Under the pieces are notes generated by a model, which was not told the origin of the DNA, made no database searches, and was given only the letters and a program-made list of their open reading frames with translations. From Streptomyces deccanensis (lineage in GTDB: Bacteria > Actinomycetota > Actinomycetes > Streptomycetales > Streptomycetaceae), in contig NZ_CP092431.1 of NCBI RefSeq assembly GCF_022385335.1, forward strand, positions 6,634,001 to 6,698,000: a stretch of DNA of 64,000 bases, read 5' to 3'. Shown here piece by piece: positions 25,688-33,494 of this stretch (position 1 is its first letter; each line of letters opens with the position of its first letter). A program made the position numbers and the translations under genes.

Positions 25688-26390
25688 CCCCGACCACGAA
25701 AACCCGCCCACACGAAAAGACCGACGCGTCCCGCGCGGCCGTACAGGCGCCCACAGCGCCCCCGGCGGCCGTATGCGAGGCCACCGGGACGGCGGTTGCA
25801 CCCTCACCCACCCCGCCCCCCACCTCACCCCCTGCGGCGCAGCCCCGACGGCGGGTGAGCCGCGTACGGCGAGAAGGGGGCGTGTCGGGGGGTGTCCGCC
25901 CGCAGCGGTTGGCGCGTCAACAGGTCCGACTTCACAGCCGCCCGATTCCGCGCCGTTCCGAGGACGGACACCCCCGGCGCGCCCCCGACCCACCCACCGC
26001 GCCAGGGCGAACCCCCCACCCCCGGAACGACGCCCCGCCCACCGCTGGAACGACCGAGGCTCCTCCATCCTGGAGTTCGCCGGCTTCCTCCCGATCCTGC
26101 TCCTGGTCGGCATGGCGGCGATCCAACTCGGCCTGGTCGGCTACGGCATCAGCCAGGCAGGCTCGGCCGCCCGCGCCGCCGCCCGCGCCGAGTCACTGAA
26201 CCCCGGAACCGGCGCCGCCGCGGGCGCGGCCGCGGCGAGCGCGTGGCTGAACCCCTCGATCGACCCCGGAGGAGGCGGCACGGACACCACCACCGCCACG
26301 GTCGTCGTCACCGTCCCCTCCGTGATCCCCCTCTTCGACCCGGTCTCGGTGGAACGCTCGGCCACCATGCCGAACGACCAGGACCCCTGA
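25684..26390 (+). pseudogene. TadE-type pilin gene, frame broken by an inserted element
   Basis: The ATG at 25684 overlaps the previous stop (ATGA) after GGAGGGGGACACGCC. This frame gives about 63 residues (MTPTTKTRPHEKTDASRAAV, then Pro/Ala-rich) and enters a repeat element at 25873-25992. The real TadE domain lies downstream in a different frame, ending at 26390: RWNDRGSSILEFAGFLPILL, a membrane helix (VGMAAIQLGLVGYGI), then an exported tail ending VSVERSATMPNDQDP. As written, the coupled start cannot produce the pilin; a restart inside the downstream frame (ATG 25773 is in frame) would give a protein with a long odd N-terminus. A disrupted gene or an assembly error are both possible. Confidence 0.65.
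25873..25992. mobile_element. Small terminal-inverted-repeat element, copy B
   Basis: Second copy of the roughly 115-bp element seen at 8217-8333. Left arm 25876-25898 (core GCGTGTCGGGGGGTGTCCG), right arm 25965-25986 (core CGGACACCCCCGGCGCGC). Both copies share GTGTCCGCCCGCAGCGG after the left arm and CCGAGGACGGA before the right arm. The right arm pairs even better here than in copy A. A further dyad (CTCACCC ... GGGTGAG, about 25823-25859) lies immediately left and may belong to the insertion. No open frame of its own. Confidence 0.65.
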
Positions 26391-26394
26391 CAAC

Positions 26395-26450
26395 GCACCC
26401 CCACCCGCACCCCCACCCCCACCCCCACCCACCCACCTGCCCCGCCCCAA
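26395..26450. repeat. C-rich simple-sequence tract before tadA
   Basis: A near-pure run of CCCCAC/CACCC units (about 26397-26440). On the minus strand it gives many GGG runs separated by 1-3 nt and fits a G-quadruplex motif. It fills the gap between the TadE gene and tadA, the only sizeable gap in this tightly overlapping operon. Confidence 0.7.
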
Positions 26451-26488
26451 GACACACCCCCCGCCCCCCGAGAGGAGTTGACGAGAAG

Positions 26489-27829
26489 ATGAGCCTGCGA
26501 TCCCGTATCGCCGCCCCCGACGAGGGGGGAGCCGGACGCGAGGACGGACACCTCGTGGCCGTCTACCGCGCCAAGCTCCTCGAAGAGATCGACCTCGCCG
26601 AGATGTCGGCCCTGACCGCAGCCGACCGCAGGGCCCGCCTGGAACGCGTACTCGGCCACATCATCAGCCGAGAAGGCCCGGTCCTCTCCTCGGGCGAACG
26701 CTCCGGGCTCATCCGCAGGGTCGTCGACGAGGCCCTGGGCCTCGGCGTCCTCGAACCCCTCCTCGCCGACGCCTCGATCACGGAGATCATGGTCAACGGC
26801 CCCGACGCGATCTTCGTGGAACGAGCCGGCCGCGTCGAACAGCTTCCCCTCCGCTTCGCCTCGACCGACCAACTGATGCAGACCATCGAACGCATCGTCT
26901 CCACGGTCAACCGCCGCGTCGACGAGTCGAACCCCATGGTGGACGCCCGCCTCCCCACCGGCGAGCGCGTCAACGTGATCCTCCCCCCGCTCGCCCTCAC
27001 CGGCCCGACCCTCACGATCCGCCGCTTCCCGAGGGCGTACACCCTCCCGGAACTCATCGACCTGGGCTCCCTCGACGAGCAGATGCTGATGCTGCTGGCC
27101 GCCTTCGTCCGGGCCCGCTTCAACGTGATCGTCAGCGGCGGTACCGGCACCGGCAAGACGACCCTCCTCAACGCCCTCTCCGGCCTGATCCCACGCCGCG
27201 AACGCATCATCACCATCGAGGACTCCGCCGAACTCCAGCTCCAGCAGGAGCACGTCATCCGCCTGGAGTCGAGGCCCCCCAACATCGAGGGCAAGGGCCA
27301 GATCACCATCCGCGACCTGGTCCGCAACTCCCTGCGCATGCGGCCCGACCGCATCATCGTCGGTGAGGTCCGCGGCGGTGAGACCCTCGACATGCTCCAG
27401 GCCATGTCGACGGGCCACGACGGCTCGCTCGCCACCGTCCACGCCAACTCCGCCGAGGACGCCCTGATGAGGCTCCAGACCCTCGGCTCGATGTCCGAGG
27501 TCCTCATCCCCTTCGAGGCCCTGAAGGACCAGATCAACTCGGCGGTGGACGTGGTCGTCCAGCTCACCCGCTTCGCCGACGGCTCCCGCAAGGTCACCGA
27601 GATCGCCCTGCTCGTCTCGCACGGCCGCGAACAGTTCAGGATCGCCACCGTCTCCCGCTTCGCGCCGGACCCCCTCGGCGCCGACCGGGTCGTCCACGGC
27701 CGCTTCGAGCATCTGCCGATACCGCGCCCCGTCGCGGAGAAGCTGTACGGGGCCAATGAGCCGCTGCCTCCCGCGTACGTCGTGTCGGAGGCCATCGACC
27801 CGCTCAACACCCGCCAGGCCATCGGATAG
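26489..27829 (+). CDS. tadA: TadA/CpaF pilus assembly ATPase
   Basis: A 446-residue secretion ATPase of the VirB11/GspE group that powers Flp pilus assembly at the cytoplasmic face. An N-terminal helical domain (about 1-110) is followed by the ATPase: Walker A GGTGTGKTTLLNAL, Asp box TIEDSAELQLQQ, Walker B-like RPDRIIVGEVRGGET, and His box GHDGSLATVHANS. Length is typical. ATG 26489 is preceded by AGAGGAGTTGACGAGAAG, giving a choice of purine-rich sites. It follows the C-rich tract and is 29 bp upstream of tadB. Confidence 0.93.
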   Translation: MSLRSRIAAPDEGGAGREDGHLVAVYRAKLLEEIDLAEMSALTAADRRARLERVLGHIISREGPVLSSGERSGLIRRVVDEALGLGVLEPLLADASITEIMVNGPDAIFVERAGRVEQLPLRFASTDQLMQTIERIVSTVNRRVDESNPMVDARLPTGERVNVILPPLALTGPTLTIRRFPRAYTLPELIDLGSLDEQMLMLLAAFVRARFNVIVSGGTGTGKTTLLNALSGLIPRRERIITIEDSAELQLQQEHVIRLESRPPNIEGKGQITIRDLVRNSLRMRPDRIIVGEVRGGETLDMLQAMSTGHDGSLATVHANSAEDALMRLQTLGSMSEVLIPFEALKDQINSAVDVVVQLTRFADGSRKVTEIALLVSHGREQFRIATVSRFAPDPLGADRVVHGRFEHLPIPRPVAEKLYGANEPLPPAYVVSEAIDPLNTRQAIG

Positions 27830-27858
27830 CCGAGAGCCCCGAGGAGGTAGGACCGACC

Positions 27859-28815
27859 ATGGCGACCACCGACACCACCACCCTGCTGGCCCTCGGCGCC
27901 ACCGTCCTGGGCGGCACCCTCGCCGTCGCGGGCGCGCACGCGTACGCCTCCGGCCGCGCCCAGCGGCAGGCCCTCGTCGACCGTCTCGCGGGCCACCAGG
28001 GCGGCCCCCTGCGCACGGCGGCGGGCCGGGTACGGCGCTTCACGGCCGTCGACCGCCGTCTGCGCCGCACCCGACTGGGCCGCGCCATCCACCTCCGGCT
28101 GACCACGACCGGACTGGACCTCACGGCGGGGGAGTTCGCCACCTACGTCGCCCTGGTCGTCGTGGCGCTGTGGCTGATCGCCGCCGCCACCCTGGCCCCC
28201 TTCTTCGGCCCGATCGCGGGCGCCGTGGGCGTGTGGGCGGCCGCCATCTTCCTCAACTGGCAGCGCCAGAAACGCATCGAGGCCTTCATCAACCAACTCC
28301 CCGACGTGGCCCGCCTCCTGGCCAACGCCACCGCCGCGGGCCTGGCCCTGCGTACGGCACTGGCGATGGCGGCGGAGGAACTGGAGGCCCCCGCCGGGGA
28401 GGAACTGGCGCGCGTCGCCGACCAGTTGGCGCTCGGCCGCTCGGTGGACGACGCCCTCGGCGAGCTCGCCGAACGCCTACCCTCCCGCGAACTGATCGTC
28501 CTCGTCACCACCCTCGTCCTGTCCAACAAGGCGGGCGGCACGGTGGTCAGTTCCCTCCGCAACCTCACCCAGACCCTGGAGGACCGGAAGGAGACCCGCC
28601 GCGAGGTCCGCACGATGCTCTCCGAGGTCAACGCGACGGCCTTCACCGTCCCCCTCCTCGGCCTGGGCTCCCTCCTCCTGATCAACTCCTCGAACGACGG
28701 GGCCCTGGCCCGCGTGACCGGCTCGCCCCTCGGCCAGCTCCTGGTCCTGATCTCGATCGGCCTCTACACGGTCGGCTTCTTCGTCATCCGCCGCCTCGGC
28801 AAGATCGAAGTATGA
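27859..28815 (+). CDS. tadB: TadB inner-membrane platform protein
   Basis: A 318-residue type II secretion F-domain membrane protein. It has an N-terminal helix (9-30), two helices around residues 97-140 (YVALVVVALWLIAAATLAPF) and a C-terminal pair (LLGLGSLLLINSS, LLVLISIGLYTVGFFVI). The cytoplasmic F domain lies between (RLLANATAAGLALRTALAMA, VLSNKAGGTVVSSLRNL). TadB and TadC together form the membrane platform driven by TadA. The ribosome site GAGGAGGTAGG precedes ATG 27859. TadC follows after 10 bp. Confidence 0.9.
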   Translation: MATTDTTTLLALGATVLGGTLAVAGAHAYASGRAQRQALVDRLAGHQGGPLRTAAGRVRRFTAVDRRLRRTRLGRAIHLRLTTTGLDLTAGEFATYVALVVVALWLIAAATLAPFFGPIAGAVGVWAAAIFLNWQRQKRIEAFINQLPDVARLLANATAAGLALRTALAMAAEELEAPAGEELARVADQLALGRSVDDALGELAERLPSRELIVLVTTLVLSNKAGGTVVSSLRNLTQTLEDRKETRREVRTMLSEVNATAFTVPLLGLGSLLLINSSNDGALARVTGSPLGQLLVLISIGLYTVGFFVIRRLGKIEV

Positions 28816-28825
28816 GAAGGCCCTG

Positions 28826-29872
28826 ATGACCGACATGACGATCTCGATGCTGACGACATCGCTCACGACGCCGACGCTCACGACCTCGACGCTCACGACC
28901 TCGACGCTCACGACCTCGGCGGGAGCGGCGTCGACGTCGACGTTCACGACCTCGGCGGCGACGACGACCGCGACCCCCCCCTTCCTCCCCCTCCTCCTGG
29001 CCCTCCTGACGGCGATCTCCGTGGCGGGTGTGCTCCTCGGCATCCGTATGATCCGCGCCGACGCGAAACTCCCGAGCGACCTGGCCCTCGCCCTGGAGGT
29101 CGGCGCCACCCGCGTCTCCAAGACCGGCTCGGCCGTCGACCGCCTGGGCATGCGCTTCGCCCCGCTGGTCCTGCGCCTCATGGGCCCGCGCCGGGTCGAG
29201 GCCAAACGCCACCGCATCGACATGGCGGGCAACCCCGGCGGCCTCACCCTCAACCGCTACGCCGCCCGCCGGGCCGTCTACGGCTTCTTCGGCGCCTTCA
29301 TGGGCCTCGTCTTCCTCACCAGCGGGCGCCCCCTGTTCGCCGCGTTCACCTTCGCCTTCGGTCTCCTCGCCGCCGACGCGGCGATCTGGCAGGCCATCCG
29401 CGAGCGTAAGGACGTCATCGACCGCACGCTGCCGGACTTCCTGGACGTCCTGGCCGTGGTCGTCTCGGCGGGCCTGGGGTTCCGCCAGGCCCTCGACCGG
29501 GTGGCGGAGAAGTACGAGGGCCCCTGGGCCGACGAACTGCGCATCACGCTCCGCCAGATGGACATGGGCGTCAGCCGCCGCCAGGCCTTCGACGAACTCC
29601 GCAGGCGCAACTCCTCCGAACAGGTCGCCCAGTTCGTCTCGGCGCTCCAACAGGGCGAGGAACTCGGCTCTCCCATCGCCGAGACCCTGATCCAACTGGC
29701 CGCCGACATGCGCCGCACCGACGCGCAGAACGCCCGCCGCCGAGCCGCCCGCACCATCCCCAAGGCCACCCTCGTCACCCTCGTCTTCATGCTCCCGGCC
29801 ACGATGATCCTCATCGCCACGGGCATGTTCCTGGGCTCGGGCACCAACTTCGGCGACATCCTGGGCCGCTGA
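28826..29872 (+). CDS. tadC: TadC inner-membrane platform protein with Thr-repeat N-terminus
   Basis: A 348-residue F-domain membrane protein, the partner of TadB. The first 50 residues are almost only Thr, Ser, Leu and Ala (LTTSTLTTSTLTTS), encoded by a 15-bp tandem repeat at 28874-28918. This lies before the first membrane helix (FLPLLLALLTAISVAGVLLG) and would be exported or flexible. The core has helices near 150-190, the F domain (FLDVLAVVVSAGLGFRQALD, FVSALQQGEELGSPI) and a final helix (LVTLVFMLPATMILIATGMF). ATG 28826 lies 10 bp after the tadB stop; a later start would avoid the repeat but lacks a good ribosome site. The stop overlaps the histidine kinase start (ATGA). Confidence 0.88.
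   Translation: MTDMTISMLTTSLTTPTLTTSTLTTSTLTTSAGAASTSTFTTSAATTTATPPFLPLLLALLTAISVAGVLLGIRMIRADAKLPSDLALALEVGATRVSKTGSAVDRLGMRFAPLVLRLMGPRRVEAKRHRIDMAGNPGGLTLNRYAARRAVYGFFGAFMGLVFLTSGRPLFAAFTFAFGLLAADAAIWQAIRERKDVIDRTLPDFLDVLAVVVSAGLGFRQALDRVAEKYEGPWADELRITLRQMDMGVSRRQAFDELRRRNSSEQVAQFVSALQQGEELGSPIAETLIQLAADMRRTDAQNARRRAARTIPKATLVTLVFMLPATMILIATGMFLGSGTNFGDILGR
28874..28918 (+). repeat. 15-bp tandem repeat inside tadC
   Basis: Three perfect head-to-tail copies of ACGCTCACGACCTCG with degenerate flanking copies, encoding Thr-Leu-Thr-Thr-Ser units. The unit is a multiple of three, so copy-number change would alter length without breaking the frame. Confidence 0.85.
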
Positions 29873-31191
29873 TGAACCCCCTGAGCCCGCGAAACCCGCC
29901 CTCCGGCTACCTCGCCGACGACGCCACACCTCCCGCCACCCTCCGCCTCCAGCTCAACGCCCTCCAGGCCCTCGCCCGCCAAACCTTCGCCGTCCGGCTC
30001 ACCACCCTCGCCATCGGCACCCCGTTCGCCATGGCCAACACCACGGACGGCCCCCCGACCCATGCCGTACTCATCGCCGCCGTCCTCGGCATCACCGTCT
30101 CGTACGCCATGCTCAGGGACTGGTACCGCTTCGCCCCCCGCCTCCTCGCCCACCCCGCCCTCATGGCCCTGGACCTCCTCTTCGGCGCGGTCCTCCTCCT
30201 CACCGCCTCCCCGGCCTCCCCCCTCGCCTACGCCACGGTCTGCACCCCCCTCCTGTCCGGCCTCCTCTACGGCTGGCGCGGCGCCGGCGTCCTCACCGGC
30301 CTCCAACTCGCCGTCCTCCTCGCCGTCCACCGCGCCTGGGAACACCGCCCCGGCGCGGGTGCCAACACCCTCCTCATCGCCGGCTTCTGCGTAGCCGCCG
30401 GCATCATCGGCGTCACCCTCCGCAACCTGATGTTCCGCTTCGGCACGGCCACCCAGGCGCTCTCCGAAGCCACCTCCCGCCTGGCCGTCGCGGAGGCCGT
30501 GGAGTCCGAGCGCGCCCGCCTGGCCCGCGACCTCCACGACTCGGTGGCCAAGACCCTCCACGGCCTCGCCCTCGCCGCCGACGCCCTGGCGACCTCGGCG
30601 GACCACCCCACCCCGGACCCGGCCCACCTCAGACAACAGGCCGGCCTCGTCGCGTCGGCGGCCCGCCGGGCCGCCGCCGAATCCCGGGACCTCCTCACGG
30701 ACCTACGCCGCCACACCGACCTGACGAGACCCGCCCCACCGACCGACCTCGCGGCCGAACTGACGGCGAGGGCGAAGGACTTCGAGTCCCGTACATCCCT
30801 CCCCACCCACGTGACCCACACCGGCGAGGAGCTCCCGCCCCTCCCACCGGACACGACCCACCACCTCCTCGCGATCACCTCGGAGGCCCTGGAGAACATC
30901 CACCGCCACGCCCGCGCGACCACGGCGGAGGTCTCCCTGACGGCAACACCGGACACGCTCCGCCTCACGATCAAGGACGACGGCGTGGGTCTGCCGCCGA
31001 CGTTCACCCTCGAAGAAGCGCAAAGATCCGGCCACTTCGGTCTCCTGGGCATGGCGGAACGAGCGGCCCGCACGAACGCGAGGCTCCACCTCCGTACGAC
31101 GACCCCGGGCACGGAGGTCACCCTGACCCTCCCGCTGCCCGCCTGCGACCCCCCGCCCCTCACCCCCCGACAGGAGGCCGCTCATGCCTGA
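29872..31191 (+). CDS. NarL/DesK-type sensor histidine kinase in the tad operon
   Basis: A 439-residue membrane histidine kinase. Five or six hydrophobic helices span residues 45-185 without a large external domain. The HisKA_3 phospho-acceptor is His222 in RLARDLHDSVAKTLHGLAL. The ATPase has the N box ITSEALENIHRHARA, G1 IKDDGVGLPP and G2 HFGLLGMAERA. It is coupled to tadC (ATGA) and overlaps the response-regulator start by 8 bp, so the pair is transcribed within the pilus operon. It probably controls pilus genes, a placement-based inference. Confidence 0.9.
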   Translation: MNPLSPRNPPSGYLADDATPPATLRLQLNALQALARQTFAVRLTTLAIGTPFAMANTTDGPPTHAVLIAAVLGITVSYAMLRDWYRFAPRLLAHPALMALDLLFGAVLLLTASPASPLAYATVCTPLLSGLLYGWRGAGVLTGLQLAVLLAVHRAWEHRPGAGANTLLIAGFCVAAGIIGVTLRNLMFRFGTATQALSEATSRLAVAEAVESERARLARDLHDSVAKTLHGLALAADALATSADHPTPDPAHLRQQAGLVASAARRAAAESRDLLTDLRRHTDLTRPAPPTDLAAELTARAKDFESRTSLPTHVTHTGEELPPLPPDTTHHLLAITSEALENIHRHARATTAEVSLTATPDTLRLTIKDDGVGLPPTFTLEEAQRSGHFGLLGMAERAARTNARLHLRTTTPGTEVTLTLPLPACDPPPLTPRQEAAHA

Positions 31192-31954
31192 CCAGCCGCA
31201 GGCACGCCCCGGCCCACCCCTCCGCGTCCTCGTCGCGGACGACAACCCCGTGGTCCGCGCCGGGCTCACGGCCCTGCTGGGCGCCCACCCCGACATCACG
31301 GTGGTGGCCCAGTCCACGAACGGCGAGGAGGCGGTGCGCGAAGCGCGCCGGCACCGCCCGGACGTCGCCCTCCTCGACGTCCGCATGCCGGGCACGGACG
31401 GCCTGACCGCGCTCCCCGAACTGGCCGCCCTCTGCCCCGTGATGATGCTGACCTACAGCACGGAGCCCGAGGTGGTGACCGAGGCCCTGCGCCGCGGCGC
31501 CTCCGGCTACCTGGTCCACGGCGAGTTCACGGCCCCCGAACTCATCACGGCGGTACGGAACATGCGGGAGGGGCGCCCGACCATCTCCGCGACTGTCTCA
31601 ACTTCACTCGGCGTTTCCTACGAACCTTCACACGAAAGTCACGATCACACTTCGCACCTGCAACCATTTATGGCACAGTCGTCAAAGCCCGGCCCCACTC
31701 GCGCGTCAACTCCGCACCGCCGCGCCTTCGACCGCGTCAACCGCCCGTCCTTCGGCTTGAGTTCAAGGGAGGTGGAGGTGATGGACCTCATCGCGTCCGG
31801 CATGAACAACCGTCAGATCGCCGCCGCCTGCTTCATCAGCGAGAAGACGGTCAAGAACCACATCAACCGCATCTTCGCGAAACTGCACAGCTCGACCCGC
31901 AGCGAAGCGATAGCCCACTGGCTGGGCACCACCCTGGGCGGGTGGCCCCGATGA
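31184..31954 (+). CDS. NarL-family response regulator in the tad operon
   Basis: A 256-residue regulator. Receiver: VLVADDNPVVRAGL, phospho-acceptor Asp65 in VALLDVRMPG, LTYS, and Lys replaced by His in YLVHGEF (the usual switch lysine position). C-terminal LuxR-type helix-turn-helix: LSSREVEVMDLIASGMNNRQ and ISEKTVKNHINRIFAKL. The linker (about 135-185) is longer than usual and His-rich (YEPSHESHDHTSHLQPF), and its DNA is clearly lower in G+C than its surroundings. CAGGAGG precedes ATG 31184. It is the cognate partner of the preceding kinase; the missing lysine could affect activation. Confidence 0.88.
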   Translation: MPDQPQARPGPPLRVLVADDNPVVRAGLTALLGAHPDITVVAQSTNGEEAVREARRHRPDVALLDVRMPGTDGLTALPELAALCPVMMLTYSTEPEVVTEALRRGASGYLVHGEFTAPELITAVRNMREGRPTISATVSTSLGVSYEPSHESHDHTSHLQPFMAQSSKPGPTRASTPHRRAFDRVNRPSFGLSSREVEVMDLIASGMNNRQIAAACFISEKTVKNHINRIFAKLHSSTRSEAIAHWLGTTLGGWPR

Positions 31955-32059
31955 CCCCACCCCCCGACAAAAGTTGGGCCCCCGGACCCACCCCCCGTAC
32001 GTGCCGTCTCACGTACGGTGATCCGGTTGGTGTCGGTATCGCGCGGGAAGGCAACCGCC

Positions 32060-32269
32060 ATGAAGGTGAAACACCGTTTCGAGACCTGGTGGACCACGGT
32101 CACCACCCGCATGCGAGGCAAGGACCGGGACGCGGGCGCGGGCTTCGTCGAGTACGCGGGCATCATGATCATCGTCGCGGGCATCTTCGTGATGATCGAC
32201 GGCCTGGGGCTGGACGGCTTGATCTCAGGCGCCATCCTGACGGCCGTGAGCAACGTCATCGGCGGCTGA
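32060..32269 (+). CDS. flp: Flp-type major pilin
   Basis: A 69-residue type IVb prepilin. A basic leader (MKVKHRFETWWTTVTTRMRG) precedes the processing motif DAGAGFVEYA, with Gly at -1 and Glu at +5, then one hydrophobic helix (IMIIVAGIFVMIDGLGLDGL) and a short tail. This is the expected structural subunit. It should be cut by a prepilin peptidase, which is not encoded nearby. GGGAAGG precedes ATG 32060. The 105-bp gap after the response regulator may hold a separate promoter, since pilins are usually made in excess. Confidence 0.9.
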   Translation: MKVKHRFETWWTTVTTRMRGKDRDAGAGFVEYAGIMIIVAGIFVMIDGLGLDGLISGAILTAVSNVIGG

Positions 32270-32883
32270 AAGGCCCACGGCGGTTCGACGATCGTGGGTC
32301 CACCCTTCCCCTCTACATCTGGCTGACGGCGATCCTGCTCTTCACGGCGTTGGCCTTCTTCGCGTTCGCTCAAGCCGCGTCCGCCCGCAGCGGTGCCCAG
32401 TCTGCGGCGGACGCTGCGGCGTTGGCAGCGGCACAGCAGGCGCGAGACGAACTGTTGCTGGACCTGGGGGACGCCATCGGCGCGGGCGATGTCGACTGGC
32501 TGGACTGGATCGACCTGTCCGGAGGCCTCCCCGACGGGGGCGACGCCACCACCGCGGCGGCTGAGCTGGCCGCACAGAACGACTCGACCCTCCAAGGCGG
32601 GGCCCAGCCCACTGAAGTGGGCGGCGACCCGGGATTCCAGGTCGACGTGGTGACGGACTACACCGTGGGCGATTCGATCATTCCCGGTACCGAGGACATG
32701 ACAGCCACGGCTCGGGCGGTCGCCGTCATCCAGCCGCGCTGCGACTTCGACGTGAGCGCCAACCCCGCCAAGCCCGTCACCCTGGACTGCGACGGTGTAC
32801 CGGTGGACATCGACCCCGGAGATTTCGATCCGGACGACCTTCCCGACGCGTCTGTGATGTTCTCTGTGCGTCTGGCCCAGTGA
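32266..32883 (+). CDS. TadG-like pilus protein (non-standard start)
   Basis: About 205 residues. N-terminal motif FDDRGSTLPLYIWLTAILLF followed by a helix and ARSGAQSAADAAALAAAQQA, the hallmark of Tad-type TadG/TadE-like proteins; the rest is an acidic exported domain (VDWLDWIDLSGGLPDGGD) with two cysteines. No ATG, GTG or TTG lies in frame between about 32160 and the RGST motif. The nearest plausible initiation codon is CTG 32266, overlapping the flp stop as CTGA. Either a rare CTG start with translational coupling is used, or the true sequence differs. It follows flp directly and precedes the lipoprotein gene. Confidence 0.75.
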   Translation: MKGPRRFDDRGSTLPLYIWLTAILLFTALAFFAFAQAASARSGAQSAADAAALAAAQQARDELLLDLGDAIGAGDVDWLDWIDLSGGLPDGGDATTAAAELAAQNDSTLQGGAQPTEVGGDPGFQVDVVTDYTVGDSIIPGTEDMTATARAVAVIQPRCDFDVSANPAKPVTLDCDGVPVDIDPGDFDPDDLPDASVMFSVRLAQ

Positions 32884-32892
32884 GAGGAAGCT

Positions 32893-33492
32893 GTGTTCAT
32901 GAAGTTCCGGTACACCACGAAGGGCCGCACGGCTCTGTCCACGGTGACGATCGCCGCCGGGCTGGTTCTCACGGTGGCCGGCTGCGGTGGAGGAGGGGAC
33001 GACGACAAGGCGTCCGACACGAAGTCATCGTCGACGCCGTCCAAGGACAGTGGGCAGGACGACGAGAAGAACTCCGACGCCCCCACCACGGAGTCGGTCC
33101 TGGCCGAGGTCAAGGCCGGTGGCCTCACGCTCAAGGTCACCTCGGCCGCGCGTGACGGTGGTGGGTTCGTCACGGTCGAGGGCACAGTCACCAACGGCAC
33201 CGGCAAGCCGTGGGTCGGCGCGGACTGGCGCGGCGACGAGAGCGAACTGGTCAAGAACGGCGGCTCGATCGCGGGCGCGAGCCTGGTCGACCAGACAGGC
33301 AAGAAGAAGTACCTCGTCCTCCGTGACACGGAAGGGCGTTGCCTGTGCACGAGGTTCACCGGCGGCGTCGGGACCGGCGCGACCACCGACTGGTTCGCCC
33401 AATTCCCCGCACCCCCCGAAGGCACCACCTCCGTGGACTTCCAGGTCGGCTCCATGCCCCCCGCCACCATCGAGCTCTCCGAGGACGAGTGA
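32893..33492 (+). CDS. Lipoprotein of the tad locus
   Basis: A 199-residue exported lipoprotein. The signal sequence (TALSTVTIAAGLVLTVAGC) ends in the lipobox TVAGC. A Gly/Asp/Ser/Lys-rich linker follows, then a beta-rich domain (LTLKVTSAARDGGGFVTVEG, WFAQFPAPPEGTTSVDFQV) resembling DUF4352/immunoglobulin-like folds. Two starts are possible, GTG 32893 and ATG 32899, both served by GAGAGGAAG. It lies 9 bp after the TadG-like gene and 2 bp before the OmpA-like gene, so it may be an external anchor for the pilus. The function is inferred from position. Confidence 0.75.
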   Translation: MFMKFRYTTKGRTALSTVTIAAGLVLTVAGCGGGGDDDKASDTKSSSTPSKDSGQDDEKNSDAPTTESVLAEVKAGGLTLKVTSAARDGGGFVTVEGTVTNGTGKPWVGADWRGDESELVKNGGSIAGASLVDQTGKKKYLVLRDTEGRCLCTRFTGGVGTGATTDWFAQFPAPPEGTTSVDFQVGSMPPATIELSEDE

Positions 33493-33494
33493 CC

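Noticed and set aside
32018..32059. Upstream start for the Flp pilin (MIRLVSVSRGKATAMK)
   Set aside because: ATG 32060 has a proper GGGAAGG site and gives a normal-length prepilin leader.
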